NCBI RefSeq assembly: GCF_026343115.1
Contig: NZ_JAPEMC010000001.1
Coordinates: 4,421,501-4,485,500 of the forward strand
Source of the DNA: Streptomyces sp. NBC_00102
GTDB lineage: Bacteria > Actinomycetota > Actinomycetes > Streptomycetales > Streptomycetaceae
Length of the DNA: 64,000 bases
Direction: 5' to 3'
Under the pieces are notes generated by a model. It searched no databases, was not told where the DNA came from, and saw only the letters and a list, made by a program, of their open reading frames with translations. The translations under genes were made by a program, and so were the position numbers. The first letter of the stretch is position 1. Each line of letters opens with the position of its first letter. This document shows, piece after piece, positions 46,359-55,113 of the stretch.

Positions 46359-46739
46359 ATGGGAAGCACGGACGGGCAGCAGAAGCCCCGGGCCGGCGTG
46401 CACATCGGTTCGGTGACGGGCAGCGCGTTCGCCATCGGCGACCACAACACCGTGACACAGAACGGATTCGCGGCCGACGGTGACGATCCGCAGGCGGAAC
46501 TGCTGCGTGTCGTAGGTGAGTTGCGCGCCGACCTCGCCCGCTTCGTCGCCACGGACGCCACCGGGGCGCTCGACTCCGAACTCGCCGCCGTGGAAGAGGA
46601 GATCGGGACGGAGGGCGCCGCCGCGCCCGGACGGCTGGTCCGTCTGCGGGAGGCCATGGAGGCGGCCGGCGCGTTCGTCGCCACCCTGGCCTCGGGCGTC
46701 GCGGTCGGCCATGAGCTCTCGGCCCTGCTGGGAGGCTGA
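46359..46739 (+). CDS. small helical protein with N-terminal IGDHNTV motif
   Basis: A 126-residue soluble protein, not assigned to a family. Residues 13-36 read as a short beta-prone segment (GVHIGSVTGSAFAIGDHNTV, residues 13-32) followed by a helical domain (about 43-126: AELLRVVGELRADLARFV, ELAAVEEEIG, RLREAMEAAGAFVATL). The motif repeats the one at the C-terminus of the upstream product, and 20 bases coding for it are identical. That layout, a short Gly-Asn amyloid-like motif joined to a small helical domain, resembles bacterial amyloid-signalling adaptors. ATG 46359 follows CGGAGGGACATGAC. Confidence 0.8.
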   Translation: MGSTDGQQKPRAGVHIGSVTGSAFAIGDHNTVTQNGFAADGDDPQAELLRVVGELRADLARFVATDATGALDSELAAVEEEIGTEGAAAPGRLVRLREAMEAAGAFVATLASGVAVGHELSALLGG

Positions 46740-46742
46740 CCG

Positions 46743-47810
46743 ATGAAGGGCGGCGGCGCACCGCGCTGGAACGACGAGACGCAGAGGTGGGAGACGGGGG
46801 ACCACCCCCCGCCCGCCGTACCGCCACCGCTGCCCGCCTCCCCGCCGGTGGCCCCGGCCCCGCCGGTCGCGCCCCCCGGGGCGTACGTACCGCCGCAGCC
46901 GCCGGAGGGTCCGGCCGGCGGATACGTCCACGGCCCCGACGGGCGGGGCGGGTTCGCGGTCGGCACCGGCGGGGAGACCGGCGTCGAAGCGGGCGGTGGC
47001 GGACTTGTCGGCGGTTTCGTGGGCGGTTTCGTCGGCGAGGTCGAGCCCGGGGACGGCGTACGGGTGGACGGCGTACGGGAGGACGGCGTACGGGAGGACG
47101 GCGTCGGCACGGTGTGGCAGCGGATCACCCCGCTGACCGCCGGGCTCACGGTCGGCGTGCTCGCCGCGTGCACGGCCGCGCTCTGGTTCACGCTCGCCAA
47201 GGACGACCACCACGCCGCCGCACAGGGGACCTCGGCCTCGGAGTCCGCCTCGGTGGAGGACACGTCCGGTGGGCCGGGCGCGGGCGAGGAGTCCCCCGTC
47301 GAACCGATCGGAGAGGGCCCTTCGCCCACGGACGAGGAGACCGACCCGGCGACGGCAGGCCCCGGCTACGCGCGCGTGGACGACGTCGAGGGCGGCTTCA
47401 CCGTCGTCGTGCCCGAGGAGTGGCAGAACCGCACCGAGGACGACCACGGCGTCTACTACACCTCGGCGGACGGCACCTCGCTGCTCCAGATCTGGCAGGT
47501 CACCGGGGTCGGCAGCGCCTTGGACGCGGTCCGCACCGCCTCCGAGTCCCGCAGCGCCAGTCCCGGGTTCCAGGAGATCAGCGTGGAGGAGGTGGATTCC
47601 CCGGACGGCGGTGACGCCGCCGAACTGGTCTACGCGTACGACCACGAGGCGACCGGCACCCGGCGCCAGGTGATCGACCGGGTGTTCACCGCGTCGGACG
47701 GCAAGCTGTACGCCCTGCTGGTCGCCGCCCCGGACACGGAGTGGCCGCTCCACGAGGAGATCCTCGCCGAGGCGGTCGCTGGCTTCGCACCGCGGGGCCC
47801 GGCTCACTGA
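46743..47810 (+). CDS. single-pass membrane protein, kinase-ectodomain-like C-terminus
   Basis: A 355-residue protein. The head is Pro-rich (PPPAVPPPLPASPPVAPAPP), then Gly/Val repeats (GGFVGGFVGEV) and VDGVREDG repeats from a DNA tandem repeat near 47055-47103. One membrane helix lies at about 125-147 (ITPLTAGLTVGVLAACTAALW). The extracytoplasmic domain (about 205-350: 'GGFTVVVPEEWQNR', 'SLLQIWQV', 'RQVIDRVFTASDGKLYALL') resembles PsbP/LpqN-like domains seen at the ends of Streptomyces Ser/Thr kinases. It begins 3 bases after the small IGDHNTV gene and so is in the same operon. Function unknown. Confidence 0.78.
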   Translation: MKGGGAPRWNDETQRWETGDHPPPAVPPPLPASPPVAPAPPVAPPGAYVPPQPPEGPAGGYVHGPDGRGGFAVGTGGETGVEAGGGGLVGGFVGGFVGEVEPGDGVRVDGVREDGVREDGVGTVWQRITPLTAGLTVGVLAACTAALWFTLAKDDHHAAAQGTSASESASVEDTSGGPGAGEESPVEPIGEGPSPTDEETDPATAGPGYARVDDVEGGFTVVVPEEWQNRTEDDHGVYYTSADGTSLLQIWQVTGVGSALDAVRTASESRSASPGFQEISVEEVDSPDGGDAAELVYAYDHEATGTRRQVIDRVFTASDGKLYALLVAAPDTEWPLHEEILAEAVAGFAPRGPAH

Positions 47811-47930
47811 GCGACCGGCCCACTGAGCGACCGGACGACGAGGATCCCGCCGTTCGCGGGGAACGGCGGGATCTCCGTGGGGCCGGGGCGCCGGCCGGCC
47901 CGGCCGGCCCGGCCGGTCAGGGACAGGAGG

Positions 47931-50276
47931 TCAGAAGGTCAGGCTCCAGCCCTGGAGGTGGCCTCCGGGGATGTCGAACATGCCCGGCGTGGCGTCCTGG
48001 ACCCGCAAGGTCCACGTACCGTCCGCCCGGAAGGCCGAGGCGTCGACCGTGTACGTCTCGTGGAGCTCGGGGGTGAGTACCCAGGGTCCCCAGGCCTTGA
48101 CCGGGATGACCGTGCCGTCCGGGGCGATCAGGTCGATCACCTGGGCGTTGCTGAACCCGTGGTCGAGATCGACCGTGACGGCGAGGTCGCTCGGGGCCAT
48201 GCCCTTCCTCCGCGTGACGACCAGCGGTGACTCGGCGGTGCCCCACTGCGGGATGTCGAAGGCCGTGCGGTTGACGAAGTAGTCCCCGCCGGACCGCAGG
48301 ACGGTCCAGGTCACCGGAAGCCGCCGGGTGTCCCCCGCCGAGTCCCTGAGGGTGATGGTGGTGCGGTACGTCCCGGTCTTCTTCGGCGTACCGGTGATCA
48401 GACCCGTGGTGCGGTCGAGTGAGAGCCCCTTGGGCAGGTGCTCGGCCGTGTACCGCAGCGGCCCCGGGCGGGTGCTGGTCGCCACGATCCGACGGTGTAC
48501 CGGCTGGCCGAGCGACACCGGTTCGGTGGGCAGTGAGGCCAGGGCGATGTGGTTGACGTAGCGCAGCCCGACGTTGACGGCCGCCCAGGCGTTGGCGACG
48601 GCCTCGTAGCTGTCGCTCCCGGAGCCGTAGAGGTCGGCGGCGGCCTGGAGCATGGCGGTCCGGGCCCCCGCGTAGTCGGTGGAGCTGGTCATGTAGACGG
48701 TGAGCGCGCGGTAGACGACGTCGGTGGCGGCGGTCAGTCCGATGCCCGCCACCGGCAGGCCGTCGTAGGTGGGGCTGTCGTACGCCACGCCGTTGATGGT
48801 CTTCGCTCCGCTGCCCTCCGCGAGCAGGTAGAAGAAGTGGTCCCCCACGCCCGCGAGCATGTGCGGTTCGTCCCGCTTGGCCTCGGGGCTCCAGTAGTCC
48901 AGGGGCGCGTACCCGACGGCGCTGATGCCCGCCGCGGAGGGACGGTCCATGTAGCGGATGGGTTTGCCGTCGCCGTGCAGGTCGTCCAGCTCGGCCATCA
49001 TGTAGTCGGGCACGTCCTGCGGGCTGTCGGCGTAGAACTCGACGGCGGCGGCCATCATGTCGCTGATCGCCTCGTTGAGGGCCGGCGATTCACCGTAGTC
49101 GCCCAGGCCCGCCGTGCTGGAGGTGACCCCGTGGGCCATCTCGTGGGCGGCGATGTCCAGCGAGGTCACCGGGTGCCGGCCGTCCCCGCCGTCGCCGTAG
49201 CTCATGCAGAAGCAGCCGTCCTGCCAGTTGGCGTTGGCGAGCGATGTTCCCGCCACCGCCTGGTAGTGGACGCGTGAGTAACTGCTGCGGCCGTCGTCGG
49301 CTATGCCGTTGCGGCCGAACCGGTCGCGGTAGAAGGACCAGGTCGTCTGCGCACCGTAGGCCGCGTCCACCGCCGCGGTCTGGACGTCCGCCGCGGTCCC
49401 GTCGCCCCACACGTCGTCCTCGTCGGTGAGCAGCACCCCCTGGGGACCGGCGGTCGCGTCGAGCGTCCGGTGGCCGCTCACCGGGTCGACCAGGGCGTAT
49501 GTCCCGTCCTCCTGGCGGGTGCTGCCGATCCGGACCTTCCCGCTGTACATGCTCATGCCGTCGGCGGACTCGACCTGCTCCGCGCTGTCGAGCACGGCGC
49601 CGCTCTCCGCGTCGGTGAAGACGTGCAGCTCACTGGGGGACCCGTCCTCCTGCACGCCGGTGACGACGGACTCCCACGCGAGCGTCGGCCTGCCGTTCTG
49701 CGCCCAGACGACCAGCCGGGGAGCCCGGCCCGCCACCGGCTTCCCGGTGTCCTCGCCCGCGGCGGCGCTCAGCGCCGACTTCTTCGCCTCGGCCGCGGGG
49801 AGTCCCGCCTCGGTCGTCGGTACGGACAGCTTCGCGTCGGTGGCGTACGTGGTGCTCAGCACGCCCGCACGGTCGTGCACCACCAGGTCGCCGCCTAGGA
49901 CGGGCAGCCCGGCGTACGTCCGCTCGTAGCGGGTGTGGACGGTCCCGTCGGCGTCCTCGACGACGTCCTTCGGCACCAACTTCTCCTGTGCGCCCAGCCG
50001 CAGGGCGCGAGCGGTCTCCGACGAGGCGGCGGCCGCCGCGTCGAGCAGCTGTCGGCGCTGCTCGGGGGAGAGGGAGACCGCCTTCGCCTCCGGGCGCTGG
50101 CGCGCCTCGATGCGGTGCGGCGCCGTCTCCGCACCGGCCGAGGCCGAGGCCGGTGGCGCGGAGGCCGACAGCGCGGTGGCGGCCAGGGAGGCGGCCACCA
50201 GGAACGTGGCGGGCGCGGCGAACCGCGAGCGGCGGGCGCTCCCGCGCGCCGCCGACCGTCTGCTGGAGCTCGTCAC
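47931..50276 (-). CDS. secreted M4 (thermolysin-like) metallopeptidase with P-domain
   Basis: A 781-residue exported zinc protease. After a signal peptide (about 1-48, ending SASA) come the FTP/PepSY propeptide (about 60-230), the M4 catalytic domain (about 235-545), an Ig-like putative-domain (about 550-640) and a C-terminal proprotein-convertase P-domain (about 650-781, 'VVTRRKGMAPSDLAVTVDLD'). The zinc site is H378-E379-x-x-H382 (AHEMAHG) with the third ligand in 'NEAISDMMAA'. It degrades proteins outside the cell. GTG 50276 follows GAAAGGAACC. It lies downstream of a second M4 gene in the same direction. Confidence 0.93.
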   Translation of the reverse strand: MTSSSRRSAARGSARRSRFAAPATFLVAASLAATALSASAPPASASAGAETAPHRIEARQRPEAKAVSLSPEQRRQLLDAAAAASSETARALRLGAQEKLVPKDVVEDADGTVHTRYERTYAGLPVLGGDLVVHDRAGVLSTTYATDAKLSVPTTEAGLPAAEAKKSALSAAAGEDTGKPVAGRAPRLVVWAQNGRPTLAWESVVTGVQEDGSPSELHVFTDAESGAVLDSAEQVESADGMSMYSGKVRIGSTRQEDGTYALVDPVSGHRTLDATAGPQGVLLTDEDDVWGDGTAADVQTAAVDAAYGAQTTWSFYRDRFGRNGIADDGRSSYSRVHYQAVAGTSLANANWQDGCFCMSYGDGGDGRHPVTSLDIAAHEMAHGVTSSTAGLGDYGESPALNEAISDMMAAAVEFYADSPQDVPDYMMAELDDLHGDGKPIRYMDRPSAAGISAVGYAPLDYWSPEAKRDEPHMLAGVGDHFFYLLAEGSGAKTINGVAYDSPTYDGLPVAGIGLTAATDVVYRALTVYMTSSTDYAGARTAMLQAAADLYGSGSDSYEAVANAWAAVNVGLRYVNHIALASLPTEPVSLGQPVHRRIVATSTRPGPLRYTAEHLPKGLSLDRTTGLITGTPKKTGTYRTTITLRDSAGDTRRLPVTWTVLRSGGDYFVNRTAFDIPQWGTAESPLVVTRRKGMAPSDLAVTVDLDHGFSNAQVIDLIAPDGTVIPVKAWGPWVLTPELHETYTVDASAFRADGTWTLRVQDATPGMFDIPGGHLQGWSLTF

Positions 50277-50833
50277 TTCTGGGGTTCCTTTCGTTTCCGA
50301 CCGCGCTTCCTCGGAGGTGCGGGCCGGACGGGGATGCGTACGAGGGGTGCGTACGAGGGGTGGGCGCGAGGGTGTGCGCCCGGGGAGAACAGGAATGGGC
50401 GGTTTCCGGCGAGTCCCGGCAATTTCTCGTGTCGTCGCGTTTCTGCGGTGCGGTGCGGTGCGGGGCGGGGCGCGGGGCGCGGGAAAGGGGAATGCGGATT
50501 CCCGTGCCGTGCCCCGTGAATCCCTTTGAGGAACCCTTTGGTTTCCCTTGCGCTGCGCATGGGGTTTCCTTGTCGGTTCCTTGTCGATTTCTTGTCGCGG
50601 GCAGGTGATTACGCGCGGGCGAAGGTGAATTGCCCGCGCACGGGGGATTTCTCTGCCACCGGCATCACGGAAGCCGGGCCGGCGGCGCTTTCGGGCACGC
50701 GCTGTTCCCGCGTCCCCGGGGCGAGGGCCCGGGGACGCGGAGGACGTGCGGTGGATCATGAGGGGGCGGGCGGACCGTCACCGCCCGGAGAGGAAGCCCG
50801 CGGCCCGGCAGCAGCCGGCCCGCCCGTTCGTCC
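50277..50833. other. 557-base gap between the two M4 peptidase genes
   Basis: No gene is evident. The stretch near 50480-50600 is less GC-rich, with direct repeats of TTCCTTGTCG (near 50565 and 50577), and is the likely promoter and leader of the downstream M4 gene. Its length argues that the two peptidases are transcribed separately. Confidence 0.45.
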
Positions 50834-52606
50834 TCAGCCGTTGGTCGCGGTGACGTTCACCGCGGCCCACGCCTTGTTCACGGTGGTGTACTCCGTGCTG
50901 GTCTGCCCGTACAGGTCGGCCGCGGCCTGCAGGGTCGCCGTGCGGGCGTCGTGGAAGTCGGTGCTGGAGACCATGTACCGGGTCAGCGCCTGGTAGAAGA
51001 TCGCCACCGCCTTGTCGCGGCCGATACCGGTCACGGTCGACCCGTCGTACGTCGCCGAGCTGTACGAGACGCCGCCGATGGTCTTGCTCCCGCTGCCCTC
51101 CGCCAGCAGGTAGAAGGCGTGGGAGGAGACACCGGACCCCGCGTGGACCTCCGTGCTGGGGGCCTTGGTGCTCCAGTAGTCGACCGTGCCCTCCAGCTTG
51201 TCCAGCGACGGGTGATCGAGTCTCCGCAGGAACCCCTGCGCGAGGCCCAGCTGCTCGCCCATCAGGTAGTTCGGGGCGTGCGTGGAGTTGTTCGTGGTGA
51301 ACTCGACGGCGCTGCCGAAGATGTCGGCCAGCGACTCGTTCAGCGAACCCGCCTCGCCGATCTGGTTGCCGGCCGAGTCGTAGTCGGTCTCCAGGCCGGC
51401 CGTGGACGACACCACGCCGTGGGTCAGCTCGTGCCCGGTGACGTCCAGCTGGGTCAGCGGCTTGGTGAAGGTCGAGCCGTCGCCGTCGCCGTAGACCATG
51501 CACCAGCAGCCGTCGCTCCAGCCGGCGTTGCCGTAGTTGCGCGCGTAGTGGACGACGCCGTGCGGGCCGACGCCGTCGTTCTTGATGCCGCTGCGGGCGA
51601 AGGTGTTCTTGTAGAAGTCGAAGGTCGAGGTCAGCCCGTACTGGGCGTCCACACCAGCGGTGTTGGTGTCGGAGGTGGTGCCACTGCCCCACTTGTCGTC
51701 CGTGTCGGTCATGGCGCTGGAGCTGGTGAAGACGCTCGCCTCCGACAGGGACTTGTTCTTGGCGTTCTTGACCTGGGCGCCGCCGCGGGTGGTGTCGGTG
51801 AGGGTGTACGAGGACGCCGCGGTCTGCGTGGTGTTCAGGGTCACCGTGCCGTCGTACATCGACGCTCCGGTGCCCACCGCCGGGGCGGGGTAGGCGGCGG
51901 CGAGCCGCGGGGCCGCCGACGCGGCCGTGGACGCGGTCGGGGACGGTGTGGCGCGCTCGCCCAGGGCCTTGAGCTTGCTCTCCAGCTTCGGCGAGATGAA
52001 CTCGTCCAGGGTCGCCGCGTCGCTCACCACGCCGCCGGTCACCGCGTCGAGCAGGACCGCGCGGGAGGCCACCGCGTCCGCCCCCACGGACACCCCCACC
52101 TGGTAGGCGAGGATGCTCGTGCCCCGATGGAACCGCACCACCAGCCGGGGCGCCGCGGCCGAGCCGTTCGGCACCACCGAGGCGGCCTTGGCGCGGGCCT
52201 GCCGCGTGGTGACCTTCGCCGTCACCGCCGGCACCGAGACCGGCTTGTCCGCCGCGCGGGTCACGCCGAGGTACCCGGAGTTGCTGCTGAGGTGGACAAC
52301 GATGTCCGCACCGACGACGGGAAGGCCCCGGAAGGTCTGAGAGAAGCGCACGTGCCGCAGGCCGCTCCGGTCGGTCATGACGTCCGTGGCGACCAGTCCG
52401 CTCAGCCCGGTCAGACCGGTCTCGGCGGCGTGCGCGAAGGCCGCCGAGTTCGCGGCGCTCACGATCGCGGCCTGGGCGGGAAGTGCCTGGGCGTGCGATC
52501 CGCTCGGCGCGGGGGCGGCCAGGGCGGCGGTGCCCGTGATCGAGGCGGAGGCCACTGTGGTCAGCGTCAGTGCGATGGCAAGCCTGGATATGAGAGGAGA
52601 ACGCAT
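50834..52606 (-). CDS. secreted M4 (thermolysin-like) metallopeptidase
   Basis: A 590-residue exported zinc protease. It has a signal peptide (about 1-31, ending LAA), a propeptide (about 50-240), and the catalytic domain (about 245-590). Zinc site: H392-E393-x-x-H396 in 'GHELTHGVVSSTAGLE', third ligand in 'NESLADIFGSAVEF', active-site His in 'HAGSGVSSHAFYLLAEGSG'. It ends with the normal M4 C-terminus 'AWAAVNV', so unlike the neighbouring M4 it has no P-domain. ATG 52606 follows GGAAGGACGAG at somewhat long spacing. The pair probably arose by old duplication. Confidence 0.93.
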   Translation of the reverse strand: MRSPLISRLAIALTLTTVASASITGTAALAAPAPSGSHAQALPAQAAIVSAANSAAFAHAAETGLTGLSGLVATDVMTDRSGLRHVRFSQTFRGLPVVGADIVVHLSSNSGYLGVTRAADKPVSVPAVTAKVTTRQARAKAASVVPNGSAAAPRLVVRFHRGTSILAYQVGVSVGADAVASRAVLLDAVTGGVVSDAATLDEFISPKLESKLKALGERATPSPTASTAASAAPRLAAAYPAPAVGTGASMYDGTVTLNTTQTAASSYTLTDTTRGGAQVKNAKNKSLSEASVFTSSSAMTDTDDKWGSGTTSDTNTAGVDAQYGLTSTFDFYKNTFARSGIKNDGVGPHGVVHYARNYGNAGWSDGCWCMVYGDGDGSTFTKPLTQLDVTGHELTHGVVSSTAGLETDYDSAGNQIGEAGSLNESLADIFGSAVEFTTNNSTHAPNYLMGEQLGLAQGFLRRLDHPSLDKLEGTVDYWSTKAPSTEVHAGSGVSSHAFYLLAEGSGSKTIGGVSYSSATYDGSTVTGIGRDKAVAIFYQALTRYMVSSTDFHDARTATLQAAADLYGQTSTEYTTVNKAWAAVNVTATNG

Positions 52607-52901
52607 CTGGGGGGCTCGTCCTTCCGGAACTCAACTCGTCGGCCCTTCGCCGGAAATGGCGAGGACTGGCGAGAGCATGTCACGGCGGGTGTTACGAACG
52701 GATGCGCTCCGAGTTAACGACGCTTTTCCGCGGGCTCCTGGAGGGCGATGACATTTCTCTCTGTTTCGGGGCCCGTTGAATGCGGGTAGCGAATTCCGAA
52801 TAGGGTGCTGGCGGTCAATTCGACGCCGAAATAGTGGTGTTGCTCCCGGATTGGGTGAGTGGGGGGAGGCGGCCGGGGGGTGCGGACGCGGGTCCGGTAC
52901 G

Positions 52902-53045
52902 GGTGGGTCCGAAACGGGGTGGGTGCGGGGTGGGCACGGCGTCGGTGGGTCCGGAACGGGGCGGGTGCGGGGTGGGCACGGCGTGGGTGGGTCCGGAACG
53001 GGGTGGGCGCGGGGTGGGCACGGCGTGGGTGGGTCCGGCGCGGCT
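52902..53045. repeat. 42-bp tandem repeat, about 3.4 copies
   Basis: Units led by GGTGGGTCCGGAACGGGG begin at 52902, 52944, 52986 and 53028, a constant 42-base period with a few substitutions. The array sits just before the terminator at 53056-53085 and has no reading frame of its own. Confidence 0.9.
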
Positions 53046-53055
53046 GGGCGCGGAA

Positions 53056-53085
53056 ACGCCCCGCGGGCCGCAGCCCGCGGGGCGT
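53056..53085 (-). terminator. intrinsic terminator of the CMD gene
   Basis: ACGCCCCGCGGGC pairs perfectly with GCCCGCGGGGCGT around a four-base loop, 40 bases past the stop of the carboxymuconolactone decarboxylase-family gene. Confidence 0.8.
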
Positions 53086-53124
53086 CTCGGAGGGTCGCCG
53101 CGGTGCGGCAGGACCGGAGAGGTG

Positions 53125-53631
53125 TCAGTGCGCGCCCGGGGTGTAGTGGCCCGGGACCATGCGGGTGCTCACGGCGAAGCGGTTCCAGCCGTTGATCACG
53201 TTGATCGCGGCGACCAGGTGGGCCAGCTCGGTCCCGTCGAAGTGCTTGGCCGCCTTCTCCCAGACCTCGTCCGGCACGAACCCGTCGGTCACGACGGTGA
53301 TCGCCTCGGTCAGCTCGATCGCCGCGATCTCCTTCTCCGTGTAGAAGTGCTTCGACTCCTCCCACGCGCTGAGCTGCACGATCCGCTGGACGGTCTCGCC
53401 CTGGGCGAGGGCGTCCTTGGTGTGCATGTCCAGGCAGAACGCGCAGTGGTTGAGCTGCGAGGAGCGGATCTTCACCAGCTCGCCGATGACCGGGTCGAGC
53501 CCCTTACGGGCCGCCGCGTCCAGCCGGACCATGGCCTTGTAGACGTCGGGCGCGAGCTCCGCCCAGTTGAGGCGCGGGGTGTGCTCGGGAACGAACTCGG
53601 ACGTGGCGTGGGTGTGGCTCTGTGTCGTCAT
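53125..53631 (-). CDS. carboxymuconolactone decarboxylase (AhpD-like) family protein
   Basis: A 168-residue protein of the CMD/AhpD fold. The redox motif C-x-x-C-x-x-x-H is intact in 'NHCAFCLDMHTKDA', as in alkylhydroperoxidase-like members; 'VINGWNRFAVSTRMVPG' ends the domain. Likely role: peroxide or small-molecule detoxification. ATG 53631 is 7 bases after a TAGCGT -10, suggesting a leaderless mRNA. It is divergent, by only 47 bases, from a MocR regulator that probably controls it, a pairing common in actinobacteria. Confidence 0.88.
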   Translation of the reverse strand: MTTQSHTHATSEFVPEHTPRLNWAELAPDVYKAMVRLDAAARKGLDPVIGELVKIRSSQLNHCAFCLDMHTKDALAQGETVQRIVQLSAWEESKHFYTEKEIAAIELTEAITVVTDGFVPDEVWEKAAKHFDGTELAHLVAAINVINGWNRFAVSTRMVPGHYTPGAH

Positions 53632-53678
53632 GCCCACCACGCTACGGCTCGGGTGGCACCGGGCTATGGTCCATTTCC

Positions 53679-55079
53679 ATGACGGATTCCTGGGCCACTT
53701 TCGGCGCCGACCTGCACATCGAACCGCACGCCGGGGGCCTGCGCGACGGGCTCATGGAGGCGCTCCGGGAGGCCGTACGCACGGGGAGGCTGACCCCGGG
53801 CGCCCGGCTGCCCTCCTCCCGGGCGCTCGCCGCGGATCTGGGGGTCGCGCGGAACACGGTGGCCGACGCGTACGCGGAACTGGTCGCCGAGGGGTGGCTC
53901 ACCGCCCGCCAGGGCTCCGGGACCCGTGTCGCACGGCGGGCGGAGCCGCGCGGCGGGACTCCGGCCGCCCGCAGGACCCTGCCGGCCCGCCGCCTGCCCA
54001 CGTACAGCCTGATGCCGGGCCAGCCGGACTTGGCCTCCTTCCCGCGTGCCGCCTGGCTCCGGGCGTCCCGCCGCGCGCTCACCGACGCACCCAACGAGGC
54101 CTTCGGGTACGGAGATCCGCGCGGGCGCGTCGAACTGCGCACCGCCCTCGCGGAGTACCTGGGCCGGGCGCGCGGGGTGTACACCGACCCGGAACGGGTG
54201 GTGATCTGCTCGGGCTTCATCCACGGACTGCGCCTGGTGGCCGCGGTGCTGAGGAAGCGGCGGGTGCGCGAGGTCGCCGTGGAGTCGTACGGACTCGACT
54301 TCCACCGGGGTGTCCTCGCCGACGCCGGGCTGCGGACCCCCTGCCTTCCGCTCGATCAACGAGGCGCTCGTACCGACGAGTTGGCGGCAAGGGGCGGGGT
54401 CGGTGCGGTGCTGATGACCCCCGCCCACCAGTTCCCGACCGGTGTCCCGCTCGACCCGGACCGGCGGGCGACGGCCGTCGACTGGGCGCGTGCGACGGGC
54501 GGGCTGATCGTCGAGGACGACTACGACGGCGAGTTCCGCTACGACCGCCAGCCCGTCGGCAGCCTTCAAGGACTCGACCCCGACCGGGTCGTGTACATCG
54601 GCACGGCGAGCAAGTCCCTCGCCCCGGGACTGCGGTTGGGCTGGATGGTCCCGCCCGCCGGCATGGTCCAGGAACTCGCCGACGCCAAGGGCTTCTCCGA
54701 CTGGACGACCGGTGCACTGGAACAGCTGGTCCTCGCGGAGTTCATCGCCTCGGGCGCGTACGACCGCCATGTGCGCGCGATGCGGCTCCGCTACCGCCGC
54801 CGCCGCGACCAGCTCGTCGCCGCTCTCGCCGAACGCGCACCCGGCATCAGGGTCAGCGGCATCGCGGCCGGGCTGCACGCCGTCCTCGAACTCCCCGAAG
54901 GAACCGAACGCTCGGTGATCTCCGCCGCCGCGTTCCAGGGCCTGGCACTGGAGGGCCTCTCCTACTTCCGCCACCCGGACGCCCCACGGGAGAGCGACGC
55001 GCTGGTCATCAGCTACGGCTCACCGCCCGACAGCGCCTGGAAGGGGACCCTGGACGCCCTGTGCCGGGTGCTGCCGTGA
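53679..55079 (+). CDS. MocR/PdxR-type GntR-aminotransferase regulator
   Basis: A 466-residue regulator. The N-terminal GntR winged helix (about 14-84) has 'PSSRALAADLGVARNTVADAY'. The C-terminal domain (about 105-466) is a fold-type I aminotransferase with 'VEDDYDGEFRYDRQPVG' and the PLP-Lys in 'GTASKSLAPGLRLGW'. MocR proteins bind DNA and sense PLP or amino compounds. ATG 53679 follows a TATGGT -10-like element by about 10 bases; an upstream ATG-led extension lacks similarity. It is divergent from the CMD gene. Confidence 0.92.
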   Translation: MTDSWATFGADLHIEPHAGGLRDGLMEALREAVRTGRLTPGARLPSSRALAADLGVARNTVADAYAELVAEGWLTARQGSGTRVARRAEPRGGTPAARRTLPARRLPTYSLMPGQPDLASFPRAAWLRASRRALTDAPNEAFGYGDPRGRVELRTALAEYLGRARGVYTDPERVVICSGFIHGLRLVAAVLRKRRVREVAVESYGLDFHRGVLADAGLRTPCLPLDQRGARTDELAARGGVGAVLMTPAHQFPTGVPLDPDRRATAVDWARATGGLIVEDDYDGEFRYDRQPVGSLQGLDPDRVVYIGTASKSLAPGLRLGWMVPPAGMVQELADAKGFSDWTTGALEQLVLAEFIASGAYDRHVRAMRLRYRRRRDQLVAALAERAPGIRVSGIAAGLHAVLELPEGTERSVISAAAFQGLALEGLSYFRHPDAPRESDALVISYGSPPDSAWKGTLDALCRVLP

Positions 55080-55113
55080 GGCGGCACCGGCCTCCGGCCG
55101 GGGCGGCTCGGCC

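Larger units (their letters stand above)
52607..53124. other. 518-base region with tandem repeats and a terminator
   Basis: No gene. The part next to the M4 start (52740-52855) is lower in GC (TTTCTCTCTGTTTCGG, AATTCCGAATAGGG) and probably holds its promoter. The rest is the 42-bp repeat array and the terminator of the CMD gene. Confidence 0.5.

Noticed and set aside
50276..50759. N-terminal extension of the P-domain M4 peptidase
   Set aside because: The upstream frame is Arg/Pro-rich without family similarity, and a proper signal peptide begins at GTG 50276 behind GAAAGGAACC.
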